Positions 44,246-56,397 of a DNA stretch of 64,000 bases are shown here, one piece after another. Every line of letters starts with the position of its first letter. Position 1 is the stretch's first letter. The translations under genes were made by a program, and so were the position numbers. This DNA is from Leptodontidium sp. MPI-SDFR-AT-0119. Its lineage: Eukaryota > Ascomycota > Leotiomycetes > Helotiales > Leptodontidiaceae. The stretch spans positions 1-64,000 of the forward strand of contig JAHLEZ010000044.1 in the NCBI GenBank assembly GCA_020726505.1, in the 5' to 3' direction. A model generated the notes under the pieces. It did no database searches and was not told where the DNA came from. It saw nothing but the letters and a program-made list of their open reading frames with translations.

Positions 44246-45783
44246 ATGACGAGTAGTCCTGGACCAATGGAGTTGTCTGACCCGCCGGAGGCATTAAGTG
44301 ACCCTTTTGGTTCCTTCCCCCTCTCAGACCCAACGATTATCCTCGGAGATACGGAAGTAGAGGCGTCTAGCCCTACCCTTCCCTATTCTAACACTGGGAA
44401 CTCAACTACTATACAAAATGTGGCTCCCCTTTCATCTGACCACCTTGAGATGCCCCTTTCTTCTGCGAATTTTTCTGCCGCTCCTCCCCGCCCTACCCGA
44501 CCAATTAGGAAAAGAGGCCCTGGCCCCCTTCCCAACCGAGATCATACCAATAAAGCCCTCAGATTGTCTCAAGAAACAAACAAATCACCAACGGACCTCA
44601 TCCTAAACGCTAGGGACTTAATTATACAAGCCTATACTCTTACAAAGGCACGTGAAGAACAGTCGAAGCTCCTAGACCTCCTAGAGATCTTCAGGGAATA
44701 CACGGAGAAAGGCAAACTACAATTAGCGTCTTCAATTATTGCCTCTCAAATAGCCAATCTAGAAACGGCTACCAGGCAAATTGAAAACAAAACTAAAGCC
44801 CTTACTAAATCGCCTCCCCCTACAACCGACCTACAATCTAGAACCAACACAACGACTTCTACCGGAAGCGCAACCCCTTCATTTGCCAGCGTAGTAACAC
44901 AAGGAGCTACGAGATCTAGTAGTCCCCAAGACTAGACTATTATTGAGAAGAAGAACAAAGTCCAGGCTCTCAAACCCGCAAAGCAAGCCGCCCAAAATCG
45001 ACTTATACTAGTCAAATCCGTTTCTAGCACTAATGCCGACTTCTCATCCCTAGCGACGAGAAATGCCTTTAATAAAGTATTCTCTAAAAAGGGCATCAAA
45101 GGGCCAGTTGTTACCACTATATCTAAATCACTCGGCTAAAACCTAGTTGTTACTACTACTAGCGCCTTCTCAGCCGATTTCCTCTTGGAGAAGCAAGCGA
45201 TATAGCAGCATATTATTCCCTTTAAAATAGCCCAAAAAGATGAGCCCTAGTATAAGGTAGTTCTATATGGTATACTTATTGCTGACTTTAATACGCTAGA
45301 AGGAATAGCTCTAGTTATTGAAGAAATCCAGACCTTTAATAAAGGCCTAAAGCTAATTAGAACCCCATACTGGCTCACATCAGCGGAAAAAACGCTCAAC
45401 CTAACGTGTAAGCTTAATCGCAGTAGCCTTTGCCACAAAAGAAGAGGCAGACAGAGCAATTCGAAACAGGCTCTATATTGCTGGGATAAGCGCCTGTGTA
45501 GAGAAACTATACTCTACAGCCCCCACCACACAATGCCCAAAATGCCAGGGTTTCGGCCACCTTAAGAATCACTGCAAAAGAGGCCTGTTCTGCCGACTTT
45601 GCGGTGAAAAACACGCCACCTAACAGTACCACTGTAGCTCATGCCAAGCCAAAGGATCAAGGTGCTAACATCTAGCCCCTAAGTGCGCCAACTGTAGAGA
45701 ACCACATACGGTAGACACGAAATCGTGCGAGGTCCTACTCGTAATCAAGTATAAGGGTCCTGTTATGCACTTTAATACTTAGT
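44246..45783 (+). pseudogene. LINE ORF1 (gag-like), RIP-like stops
   Basis: ATG 44246 opens 229 codons of Pro/Ser/Thr-rich sequence with a helical region. A TAG follows (SPQD-stop-TIIEKKNK), in place of Gln. The frame goes on with stops at SLG-stop-NLVV and DEP-stop-YKVV. After a frameshift near 45417 come CPKCQGFGHLKNHC (CX2CX4HX4C), CRLCGEKHAT and CANCREPH, so three zinc knuckles. The order is typical of Tad1-clade ORF1 proteins. Confidence 0.8.
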
Positions 45784-45789
45784 AGTAGT

Positions 45790-48700
45790 ATAAAGATCCT
45801 CCAAGTGAACCTCAATCGAAACCCCTCCGTTACCGAAAGTGCGTTAGAAACAGCAATTGAGCTTAAAGCAGACTTAATAGTAATCCAGGAACCATGGGTT
45901 ACTGACGACAACGCACGCTCAATTGCGCACTAGAGCTTCACACAGATCCTCCCCTGAGTCCCCCTAGACAATGGTCTTCGCCCCAGAACGTTAGTCTATG
46001 TGTCTAAGGCATTTCATCCCCTAGTCAGCCTAGCGACTAGCTCTCCGAGGGACCCCGATCTACTGGCTATAGACATTATAGAAGGAAACGCGAAGATCCA
46101 ACTTCTAAATGTTTATAACGAAGCGGACTAAGCTAGAGTCGGCCCTAGGACCCTCGAACGTTGTCTGTTCCACTAACTATTATCTACAAACACTGTTCTT
46201 TTGGGAGACTTCAATACACACTACCTATAGTGGGATCCGCTAGCTAAGAAAACCTCAGGAGCCGACTAGCTCATGGAATGGCTAGAGTAGCAAGACCTAT
46301 AGCTCATAAACTCCCCTAGTACTAGCACCTTCTTCCGGCCTTACCTCGCTAGGGAATTAGTGCTAGATCTCACATTCGCTTCTAGTACCTTAGCGAGTAA
46401 TATCGAGGACTAGCAGGTACTACCGGACCTAGGCTCTGACCATTACGGTCTCCTCTTCTCGATTTCTGGCACAAAGACAGTGATAGTCGACAACCCAGTT
46501 CAACCGACCTGTTTTAATACTCGACTAGCCAACTGGGACCTCTTTGCCACTTCCCTATAATCAAATATATCGGAGAGCACGGCCCTTAATTCAAACGAGT
46601 TAAAGAGCCCGGTCCCTAGCTAGGAGGATTAGCTAAGTATCCTAGAAGGGAACACACCTTTCACAGCTGTATTAGATAAGGCAGCCTCAGAACTCATAGA
46701 CGTAATAACTAAAGCCGCAAAGGCTAATATCCTACTCAATAAGCTAAGAGCGAGGTTTAAGCCATAGTGGAACGAAGACCTCAAAGCGCTTAAAAAATCC
46801 ATGATATAAAGGCAAAGAGGTATAGCTAGAGACCCAGAATCAATACAGTTATACCTCCAAGCTAAGAACACTTACTTCTTGGCGATCAAACGCGCGAAGA
46901 GGGACTACTAGAACTAGTTCCTAGAAAAGGAGGACCCAAAGTCGATCTATAAGGCCATAGCTTACACTTCTAATAAGCGGGTAGAGAGAACACCTCCTAT
47001 TTAATCTGCGCCTACGTAACTAGAAGACACATTCAAGGGGAAATGCTCTGCCTTCTGAAATACACTATTCCCGCCCCCGCCGAACGCCCCCGAGCCGAAT
47101 TAGGAGGACTTCCAATCTTCGACTAAGTGGGAATGGCCCAACCTTACAAGGACAGAACTAAAGAATATATGCTCGGCCAAAGTTAAAGGGAGAACTCCCG
47201 GTCTTAATTCAATTACACAGGAAATCATTCTTTAAGCTTATAGAGTAATCCTAGAGGTTTTCTACAGACTATACTCCAGCCTAATTAACATTAGATACTA
47301 CCCAACGTGCTGGAGACAAGCCACAAGAGCCATTCTAAGGAAGCAAGAAAAGCTAGATTACACAGCCCCAAAGGCCTACCGAATCATCTCACTACTAAAC
47401 TACCTCGGCAAAGTAAGCGAAAGAATTCTAGCTCAAAGGCTTAGCTACTTGGCAGAAACTACCGACCTGCTTCACCTTAGCCAAATCGGAGGCAGACTAA
47501 AGAAATCAGCTATAGACGCTACACTCCTCCTGACAAATGAAGTAGAAACAAATAGACGGCTAAAGCGGAAGACTACTACTCTATTCCTTGACGTTAAAGG
47601 CGCCTTCGATTATGTGGCCAAGAACTAATTACTCGGGATCCTTCAGAAGCTCTAATTGCCTAGTAATCTAGTAGTATGGACCTCATTATTCCTTAATAAT
47701 CGGTCACTTAGACTCTCTTTCGACGGTCAAACAGAAGAATTCAGTAGAATCGAGACTGGAATACCCTAGGGTAGCCTAATTTCGCCTATACTGTTCTTGA
47801 TATACATTAGAGAGCTCTTTCCTCGAATTGCCGCGAAGGTACTCTTATATATCGACGATATCTCGCTTACTGTAGCGTCTACGAGCCTCAAAAAGAACAT
47901 TAGGATTCTTTAGAGGGAAGTAGTAAAGATATATGAGTTAGGCGCTAAGAATACTATTCAGTTCGACTTAGTAAAGACAGAACTTATACACTTTACTACA
48001 GGAAGAGAAGCCAAGACAGCTAGCCTTAGACTTCCTAATGGGGACATTATAGAACTAAAAGAAGTAGTTAGGTGGCTAAGTATCTGGTTCGACCTAGGCC
48101 TTACTTTTAAGTAGTATGTAGTAATACGTACGAGCTAGGCCCGATCGGCATTCCAGAGGATGACACGATTAGCTAATACAGCAAAAGGGCTCTCCCCTTT
48201 TGCGGTACGATAGTTATACTTAGCCTGTGTGGTTAGTGTAGCCGACTACGGCTCCCTGATTTGGTGGAGGGGACAGGCACAGTTTAAGAAACCCCTCTAG
48301 GCTTTGTAAAACCTAGCTCTACGAAAAATCCTAGGGGTGTTTAAGACAGCTCCGATAGTGCCAATAGAGGTCGAGGCAGCGCTACAGCCTCCTTGTGTCC
48401 GACTAAACACTAGTACTCGAAAATACGCCATTCGTGCACTAAAATTAGCCCTTAAGCACCCGATTAACCAGGAACTCTCAAACCTCCTAATAGGACCCAG
48501 TCTTAAGCCAACAGTGCAACTCGAACGGATTCGGGCCTCAATTCAAGATCTAGTCGACCTAGAGGACCTTGAGCCCCTCTAGCACTTTAAATACTTACCG
48601 TGGAATAGAGTAACGCCGTATACGATCGATATTAGCCCGCTGCTAAAGGAAGCAACTACTTAAATACATAACTCGAACCTCTACACAGGCGTAGACGAAT

Positions 48701-49600
48701 TCACGATCTATATAGATGCCTCGTCTATGCCAGGGGAAGATTCAACCGGAGTAGGCGTAAGGCTCGTGGTACTGAACTATGAGAGGGGCACCCCTAGAGT
48801 AGTCTACAAGAGTATAACTAACTTGGGGGACTCCCAATTAGTCTACAACGGGGAGCTAGAAGGGACTACCCAAGCAGTCGAGTACGCTAGTAAGGTAGCT
48901 AAGCCAGGCCAGTCATATTACATCTACTCGGATAACTAAGCGGGACTCCACCGTCTTAAAACACTATCGGATAACCCGGGTCAAGCTTGCCAAATCCGGG
49001 CCTTTCAAGCAGCGGAGCTAGCCAAGAGCAGAGGAGCCTCGATATTAATCAACTGGGTTCTCGGCTATACGGAAGTATATAGAAACGAGCTAGCTGACTC
49101 GTTAGTAAAGCAAGTAACGACGCTAGCCCTAAATACAAATGAAACTAGCTTTATAGTCCTCGGCTATAAAGCAAAGTAAGTTAGTACTAGAGAGTGGAAG
49201 TCGGCGCTAGACTAGTACGAAAAGACGCCTTACTAAAATGTAACTGCCTATAGGAAGCAATTCCCTTGGCAGCTACGGTCGAAGATCCACTTATTACCTG
49301 GAACTAGAAGAGAGCTAGCTAGCTCCTTCTTCTAATTGAAGCTAGGCTATGGGTTTATAAGGTCATACCTATATAGACTAGGCCGTGCGGATAGCGACTT
49401 ATGTAAGTGTAGTAAGAGAGAGACAACCGCCCATTTACTTTTGAGCTATAAAGAGACAGGAATAGCTAAGGCGAGGGCTAAGCTACGGGACGAAATAAAG
49501 GGAGCAAGACTTAGTCTACCTCTCTTAATGTATACAAAAATTGGGATCGAGAAGACGCTAGATTTTCTCAAAAAGACTAGACTTTGTACTAGGAAATAGT
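45790..49600 (+). pseudogene. LINE ORF2 (endonuclease-RT-RNase H), RIP-like stops
   Basis: Endonuclease: LIVIQEPW near 45880, GDFNTHYL-stop-W near 46205 and GSDHYGLLF near 46435. RT: FLDVKGAFDYV near 47585, IP-stop-GSLISPILF (Gln lost) near 47762, and the catalytic YIDD at 47848-47859. RNase H: IYIDASS near 48708, YNGELEGTTQAVEYA and YYIYSDN, then NELADSLVK. The last readable block, 49336-49599, carries LCKCSKRETTAHLLL, the Cys/His tail. More than twenty stops lie at Gln or Trp positions. It is not functional. Confidence 0.85.
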
Positions 49601-49832
49601 ACTTAGAGAGAAGGCAGGATGAGGTACAGGAGCAGGAGGAGGAGTAAGAGGAGGAATAATCGTGATACCTTCTACACATTCTTCGATAATTTTCCTTTGT
49701 TATAACTAGGGTTATGCCCTCAATGTCCCCTGGAACGAATTGGCTACCTTTCTTGTACTTTATATTGAAACGCCGGGGTTTATAGCCCCAGCCGTCCTAC
49801 TATAGTCTTCGACTTACACAGGACGTTAAAAG

Positions 49833-49858
49833 GAATAATAATAATAATAATAATAATA
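49833..49858. repeat. (AAT)n LINE tail
   Basis: Tandem AAT units at the 3' end of the LINE, directly next to the right copy of the target-site duplication. Confidence 0.9.
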
Positions 49859-50019
49859 CTCGTATTCCCTGTCACGTGCACACTCCGCACACGTGCACAC
49901 CTTATTTCTGGGGGCAGGTGAAAATTAAATAAGTAATAACTCCACCACTAATAATTCAATGAACTTCAAATTTAAGGAGGAGATATATGTAACTATTCTT
50001 AGTAGTAATTTGATCAATT

Positions 50020-50487
50020 TTACTCTTGAATATATCGCGCAGGCATTCTACGAATCCTTTTACGTGATGATCCAATATCCGGCACCTCCACATCAAGAGT
50101 CGGCTGAGGAGGCATATATGTTACAGGTAACTTCACGATTAATTGAAGTTTGGGCGCAGCCTTCGTCTGCATCGGAGGCTTCCTTTTGGCTTGTTTTGCC
50201 GCTTCTTTAGCCTCTTTGGCAATCAATTGCGCAGCAGCTTTCTGAGCCCGCCCTTCCGCCAACTCTCTTTCTCTCTCTTCACGACGAATCTCTTTTTGTA
50301 AGGCCTCTTCTACCTTACGAGCATTAGCCTCACTCTTTTTAGTGATCTTCTCTTCTTTTTCCTGTGTTGCTTTCTCTTCTTTCTCTTGTTGAAAGGCTCT
50401 TGCTTTACCAATCTCTACTGGCCCATACAATTCACACCCATTAGTCTCATTCCACCAAGACTCGAGCCTCAGAGGACGCTCGTTCAT
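50020..50487 (-). pseudogene. Lys/Glu-rich coiled-coil tail, possibly of a pogo-like transposase
   Basis: An open minus-strand frame of 155 codons. It starts with ESWWNETNGCELYGPVEIGKA, then a long charged coiled coil (EEKITKKSEANARKVEEALQ), a basic stretch and a Pro-rich end. Such tails occur at the C-terminus of fungal Fot1/pogo-like transposases, but no DDE motif is present, so the family is a guess. The frame abuts and slightly overlaps the start of the HET gene on the other strand. Confidence 0.4.
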
Positions 50488-51713
50488 TCGACATCACAGA
50501 AAAAGCCAGGACTCTGTCAGCTTTGCAGTGCAATCGACTTGAAATCTGTATTTGATTCGGCTCATGTTATTCATGACCGATTCGGCATTACCTTGCCTTT
50601 AAAAAAGTGGACCGACCGCCGGACACCTGAGACTGACTGTCACTGCTGCCACCTCCTTTCGTTTTTACTCTAAGCAAAGACGCTCAGCTCTTATCGAGGC
50701 TCCTGCGAACTTAGGCTACTTTCTACAGCCCAGAACATCCTTAATCTTCAGTCGCCTTTACCAGACGAGATTCGAAAGCACGATCTTGTAGCAATGGTCC
50801 TTCAACCTTCGCCTGCTTGGAGTCAAGAGTACACTCCCGAAAGTTACCTCTACCGGGTCGATTGCTCGAACTCGGTCCTTCCAGAAGATGTTTCAGAGCC
50901 TTTAATCCCCCGCAAGTCAATTTTGAGCTCCTCAGACAGTGGTTGGTCTTCTGCCGGTCTCATCATAGGCGGAGCGATTCTTGCAATTCTAGACCGACGC
51001 AAGCCCTACATAACCTCAAATTGATTGACTGTAGTAACCTTGCAGTCATCAATGCCCCGGCCAGTCCTTCTTACGCAGCATTGAGCTATGTATGGGGCCC
51101 TCCTATAATCCAAGTCGAGCAGCCTGAAGTTGAAGACTCCCAGTTCCTCGAACTTTCATTGCTACCTAACGTCATCCAAGACGCGATTAAAGCAACCATG
51201 GAATTGGGATTTTCTTTTCTCTGGGTCGATCAATATTGCATTGATCAAAGGTGCCCTGAGGAAAAGCACGAGCAGATACAAAATATAGACCTAATTTATC
51301 AGCAAGCTGAAATCACCATCGTTACTACTACTAGCTCTGATCAGACGTACGGGCTCCCAGGCGTCAATAATTGTTCCAGAAGCCCTCCGGGCCCAGTAAG
51401 ACTTGTGGATGGTATACATCTTGCAGCCACATTGGGTCATCCCCGCTGCGCAATTGAAAAATCAACATGGTTCACAAGAGGATGGACTTACCAGGAAGCA
51501 TGGCTATCTCGTCGGAACCTGGTATTCACAAAAGATCAAGTTTACTTCGAGTGCCAAAACATGCACTGCTATGAATCCATGCAGGTGCCACTAGTAGCCC
51601 TTCACAGGCATGATAAAAGCATGTTCCTTCCTTCCGTCCCCTCTGGGATATTTTTTGGTGAAAAGCCCGGCGTGGACAAGTACGACAGAGCACTGGGATT
51701 CTGCGGCAGGAAC

Positions 51714-52627
51714 CAGAGTGGCCAGTAAGTCAGTCTAGTTAAGCTCTCTTATTAAGTTGAGCCAAAATTCGTAATCAGTCAGTTAGTAGCCCTAACCCTA
51801 ATAAGTCAGTTGCTAAAAGCTCAACTTAACTAGACTGTCAGTTGAGAGGTAGGAAAATCCTCATAATAGGGTCAGTTTTGGTGGTGCAGCTTTTTTGAGT
51901 GAGGCCCCTGGTAAATTTGACTCGGCTAAGGCAAAATCAAGGCCTCTGATTGGCCCAACAGCTCCAAAGGCACCAGAAATTGATTACGTAACCCCGCCGG
52001 CATCATCCAAACTCACAATCCTGCTGCCGCTCTGCCAAAAATCCATCAAACAACTGCAAATATGGCTTCCTCGCACGCCTCTCCTATGATTATTAAAGAT
52101 GATAAAAAGGACTACTTGAAGAGTATACTTAATGCGGCCGCACTAATCACCAGAGGTCGTACCGCAGTTGTTTCTGGCCGAAGAGATCAGTATTTCCATT
52201 ATCTTCAAGAGCCTCCTGTAGAGCATATGGGAGTGATAGAGTACTGGAAACTGCGTGAGGCCGAGTGGCCGCAGTTAGCTCAAATAGCCTTTGATTTTCT
52301 AGCTATTCCTGCCATGAGCTCTGAGTGCGAACGAGTCTTTTCCTCCTGTGCAAAACAGACTACTCCAGAGAGCTCTAATCTGTCGGGGGAGACGCTGTGG
52401 CACCAGGAGTGCTTGAAGAATTGGCAAAATCGTGGTGCCATTGAAATCGCCGGAGCCTACAAAGCTGTGTTGTTAGAAGTTTGATTTTGTAATGTATCTT
52501 CAGTTTAAATCAGTACAGATCAATTTACTCAGTTTCAGCTAGTCAGTTGCTCTCTTTTATGTCAGTCAGTCAGTTGAGAGATTTTCTCAACTGATACACT
52601 GACTTAGCTGACTTATTGGCCACTCTG
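51714..52627 (+). mobile_element. hAT deletion derivative, 914 bp
   Basis: The 20-bp inverted ends, CAGAGTGGCC followed by A/G and TAAGTCAG, have one mismatch. They are flanked by GCAGGAAC duplications (51706-51713 and 52628-52635). It encodes only the C-terminal part of a hAT transposase. CAGTCAGTT-like motifs repeat inside both ends. Confidence 0.9.
52062..52484 (+). pseudogene. hAT transposase C-terminal dimerisation domain
   Basis: An open frame of 140 codons contains YWKLREAEWPQLAQIAFDFL, IPAMSSECERVFSS (the hATC hallmark) and LWHQECLKNW. The catalytic DDE region is absent, so the product cannot transpose by itself. It could in principle dimerise with a full-length transposase. Stops are absent, in contrast to the hAT transposase at 28.9-31.6 kb. 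Confidence 0.8.
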
Positions 52628-53841
52628 GCAGGAACTACGTACCTTTGGACCGAAAATTTTTCCAGTTCTTGACACATGTCGAGAAATACTCAACGCGGAA
52701 GCTCACTCATGAATCGGACAGCCTCGACGCATTACGTGGCGTTTTGAAGACATTTGCCGTAGCGGATCCATTAATTTACCAAATCTGGGGAATCCCAATT
52801 GCTGGATACGGTGATATTCAGTTTACTACCTTGGCTCGTGGGTTTTCTCATGGACTGCTCTGGGTCCGAAATAGATCAACCCCTTTCTATTTCGCGCGAA
52901 GAAGGGAATTTCCCTCTTGGTCTTGGGCTGGATGGAAAGGACCTGTCAGATTCGTTGGAAAACAAGACTTCCATTCGTTTGATTCGTGCCTCCTCGACAT
53001 TACATTCCACTACAACTGCGGATGTCAAGTCAACCTAGAGCCTCGTCTTCACGGGACTAGTTGTGGCTTATGGAGTTCTAAGGTGGACCTTGAACTGGAG
53101 ACAAGCATGCAGAAGATCTTTGGAAATACCAACCACAAGCGGGATTTAAGTCCGCGGCTTGGTCTGCATGCAAGGATTCTCAGTCCTGAGGGCTTAGAGT
53201 TACTGCATACTGGTAATAATGAGCGATTGCCAGAAGCCGGCCGACATTTAGGCGAACGTTGTCCCCAGGATATCAATATCACACTCCTAACCGAGAGAAC
53301 TAACACCACTCCCGTAAAGTATCCAGGACGATTTAAATTGGATGCCATACTTCATGACGGTGTAGACGTCATTCAGAACATTAAGCAAGACAAATGGGCC
53401 TGTTTGGCCCTATGTTCTTGTTCCAACGACATTGTTAGACCGGGTCTCATATTCTTTCTTGTGGTGGAGTGGACTTGGCGGAAGCGGTTCATACAGAGGT
53501 CGATTAAGCCTGATAAGCCTTGGGAGGCTTTCCGGGTTGGAATTCTGGAGGTCTCTTCTACAATGAAGGGGATGAATAAGGAAATTCTCGACAGATGCTG
53601 TAAGAGAAAACACCATGTGTGTTTAGTGTAGTTGTTTTAACTTAGCATGTTCTTACAAGTATTACTGTGCAGCTAGCAAAAAGATCCTTATTTGCAGGAT
53701 GCGCTTCTAAGTCTGGACAACTGCTTTTGATCGTAAATGACGGCCAGAGCGGGTGGTGCTTCCCCGAAGGAAGGAGATGCGGGAGAGCACTCGCACAGGG
53801 CCGCCCCGCCGAACCACGCCGTACGCGGATAGGAACTCGCG

Positions 53842-54994
53842 GAGTGGAGGAAGGTATTATTATTATTATTATTATTATTCCTTTTTACATGCTATGTGAG
53901 TCTATGACTATGCAGCATGGCGGGATTTCTCCCTAGCTGTTTGAGCTGATTCTAATACAAAAGAAAGCTGTGATACAGGGTTGGGGGCTCTGTCTGATGT
54001 GTTCTAAGCGCTGGTGAGGGTCTTGCCCTATTTGTACAAAAGAAAGGTGTTTTAACAGTCTCTAGTCATGTGACTAGTCGCCATCCTCCTCCTCCTCCTC
54101 CTCCTCCTCCTCCTCCTCCTCCTCCTCCTCCTCCTCCTCCTCCTCCTCCTCTACTTCTTCCCCCCTCCCCAGGTGCCACGCTCTCGTGGCTACCTTCGTG
54201 GTCTTTAGGAATTCAACTGTGGCAGCGATTCCTTTCGTTGTATGCATGAGAATTCGTTGAGAGAGGGGCGTTTTGAGCCGTAAGGTGTCTCTTACGTACT
54301 TCCTGGCTAGACCCGTTTCTGGGCAGCTGAGTAGTAGGTGTTCAGCAGTCTCTTTCGCACCGCATCTGCACCTGTCGTTGGACGCATGGCCGAGCTTGTG
54401 GAGGTATGATTTGATGTAGCCGTGGCCGATTTTGAGCTGGTAGAAGGCGCTGGCAATCTCTCGCGGAGTACCGGGGGTTATTCTGAGCTTGCCTGATATG
54501 CTCCATGGGAAGATCTTGCGGTAGGAGTGTGAGTTGTTGTACAAAAGGCTACTTCTGCGGTCCGTAGCTATGGCTTGCTTCCATTCCGTTGATCTCATGC
54601 CTTTGATTTTCATCCCCAGCATGGCGAAGCTCGTGTCGTGTGAGTTTGGATGTTGGGAGGTGGCTAGCTTTGCCAGTTCGTCAGCTTTGTCGTTGCCGTT
54701 GATGTCTGCATGGCCTGGAACCCATTTCAGGTTGATTTTTGCGCCTTTTGCTGTCGCTTGTTTTGCTGCGCTAATAGCTCTGATTTGGCAGCTCTGGCCG
54801 GGGTTGTCGGACGGTGTTTTGAGCCGCCAGAGGCCGGCTTGGTTGTCTGAGTATATGTTGAAAGTGAGGCCTGGTTTGGCAGTTCTGTTTGCGTATTCAA
54901 CGGCTTGCGTGACGCCTTCGAGCTCTCCGTTGTAAACCAGTTGATCTTTGCCTAGGTTGTGGGTTTTTTGATGTTGAAGAGTGGAGGAAGGTAT
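53842..54994 (-). mobile_element. 5'-truncated LINE with intact RNase H coding end
   Basis: A 16-bp duplication GAGTGGAGGAAGGTAT (53842-53857 and 54979-54994) bounds a 1.12 kb insertion whose minus-strand 3' tail is (AAT)n. On the minus strand one frame is open from the truncation point (54978) to 54074. It covers the RNase H domain (LVYNGELEGVTQAVEYA, FNIYSDNQAG, VPGHADINGNDKADELAKL) and the Cys/His tail (RCRCGAKETAEHLLLSC). It ends in a run of Glu from (GAG)n at about 54083-54150. It is close to the LINE at 44.1-49.9 kb but carries no nonsense codons, so it inserted after, or escaped, the mutations seen there. Confidence 0.88.
54083..54150. repeat. (CTC)n microsatellite encoding poly-Glu
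   Basis: About 22 trinucleotide units at the C-terminal end of the LINE frame; read on the minus strand they give a Glu run. The related LINE at 49.6 kb has only a short Glu stretch here, so the repeat expanded in this copy. Confidence 0.9.
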
Positions 54995-56267
54995 AAAGGC
55001 ACTCCCACCAGGGCCGCCCTTTACTTGTTATGTGAGGCCCCTTTTTTAGTTGGAAAGGGGCGCACGTGTTAAGGGCTAGCTCTTTTTCGTAGTTAATTAA
55101 TACACTTTTTTAATCGGAAAGTACGGTAAGAAAGGAGGGTCTTATATTATAAAAAAAATCTTAAGTATAATATTTGCTAATAATTACGTTATCCCCGCTT
55201 AACATTACATCCTTCTACGATAGATATTACTAAGGTTATCTTTTGCTTCTCTACGCCCGTAAGCTCGAATTTTTCTTCCTCTAGAAGCTTAATTATAGGA
55301 TATCTCGGCTAGCAAAGTCGAACTCCCACTTGTCCGTGGTGCTGGGTACGAACCTGTATCTTGTATACAAAGCCGATGGGAGATAAGCGCAATTATCGCT
55401 AGAGTTGAAAAGGTCATAGGAAGTGTTTCGTTATTTAGCTCCTTACCTTAGGAATAAGTACGCCGTCAAATCTATACTACTAACTGCCTAAGTACGCAGC
55501 CGCGCTGGGTGAACAGGATACTTCTGGGGTGTTAATTGTAAAGTTTTCACTTTTGCGACTGGGGTCCCGAAAGGCTTTCTACGCGACTAGGGCCCGAGGT
55601 TCGAACGTGTTCGTAAGGGGCTTGATATAGGAGATAACAAAGCAGTTGTTTAAAAAGGAGAAGGTTGCTTTTGGAGCACTGCGAGGGTGCGCGAGCCTGG
55701 CGAAAAACAAGGCGACAAAGAGGGCACGATCAAAGGGAATAGGTTAGATGGATAACTTCGGTACCATGAGAAGACCTCTTGCAGAGGCATGCCTGAAGAC
55801 GAATCGTAGGAGTACTCTCCTTGTTTACCTTACGAAACGCGGACGCATAACACATAAGGCAGGAAGGCTAGGAGGCGCTAGAACTAGGGCATTAATAGTG
55901 CTACTAATAAGCTGGGGAACCAAGTATATGAAGGAAGATGAGCATACACCTTAGTTAGTAAGAGGGAAACGTTACCGTTAAGTTGTAAGCTTGGATTTAG
56001 TGATAATAACTCTTGCGAGACATAGTTGGCCTTATTTAGAAAGGAAAGATCTAGTAAGGTATCGCGAAGTGGTGTAAAAAGCCATGGGGCGAAGTATATA
56101 ATGATAGCGACGGACTGAACGCCTGGGGTTCTATACGACACTGCTTATATAGCTCGAGAGGACGGATGCGCGTATTGGTCTATAATAGGGTATAACAATT
56201 GGTTTGAGATGCCGGGTAGGCTTAAGGAGCAAACTGCGAAGAAGACACAGGGAGAAGGCTGGCTACT
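54995..56267. other. Repeat-derived region, unresolved
   Basis: No gene is supported; frames at 55748-55954 and 55884-56141 are short and unrecognised. Read on the minus strand, 55320-55420 contains a B-box-like GGTTCGTACCC, but a complete tRNA fold was not found. Confidence 0.35.
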
Positions 56268-56397
56268 TGTGAGGGAATGGTCAATACTCAGTTGCTATGG
56301 AAATAGCTAAATGAATGCTTTGTATATAACCTTGGATCTTCTTTAGATCCCCTTTTCTTTTCGCGTTTATTTTAGTTAACATAGTTATCCCTTAACA
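56268..56397 (+). mobile_element. Possible copia-type LTR
   Basis: A 130-bp stretch begins TGTGAGGGA and ends TCCCTTAACA, giving TG...CA ends and short inverted termini. It contains TATA-like TGTATATAACC and lies about 440 bp upstream of gag-like sequence. No second LTR or target-site duplication was found. Confidence 0.35.

Larger units (their letters stand above)
44136..49856 (+). mobile_element. Full-length Tad1-like LINE, decayed
   Basis: Perfect 15-bp target-site duplications TACTCGTATTCCCTG (44121-44135 and 49857-49871) bound a 5.7 kb non-LTR element ending in (AAT)n. It has a 5' UTR of about 110 bp, ORF1 with zinc knuckles, then ORF2. Its protein sequence resembles the truncated LINE at 53858-54978 more than the LINE at 14.8-22.0 kb. 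Numerous TAG/TAA codons occur at Trp and Gln positions. Confidence 0.88.
50490..53631 (+). pseudogene. HET-domain (heterokaryon incompatibility) gene, split by a hAT element
   Basis: HET proteins trigger cell death in non-self fungal fusions. The N-terminal block reads CQLCSAIDLKSVF and CHCCHLLSF. A TAA (50671-50673) lies where Gln is plausible, then comes RKHDLVAMVLQPSPAW. A frameshift near 50910 leads to VNFELLRQWLVFCRSHH. The HET domain follows: YAALSYVWG, DAIKATMELGFSFLWVDQYC, IYQQAEITIV and RGWTYQEAWLSRRNLVF. At 51714-52627 a hAT element is inserted. Removing it plus one 8-bp duplication restores FCGRNYVPLDRKF in frame. Beyond it, DSLDALRGVL and FPSWSWAGWKGPV match the usual HET C-part (the SWSWAGW box), ending at TAG 53631. 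The true ATG was not identified. Confidence 0.85.

Noticed and set aside
55320..55420. tRNA-like segment on the minus strand with GGTTCGTACCC and a following AGCACCA
   Set aside because: The B-box-like motif is there, but no acceptor stem or convincing A box and anticodon arm could be paired by hand. It may be part of an element.
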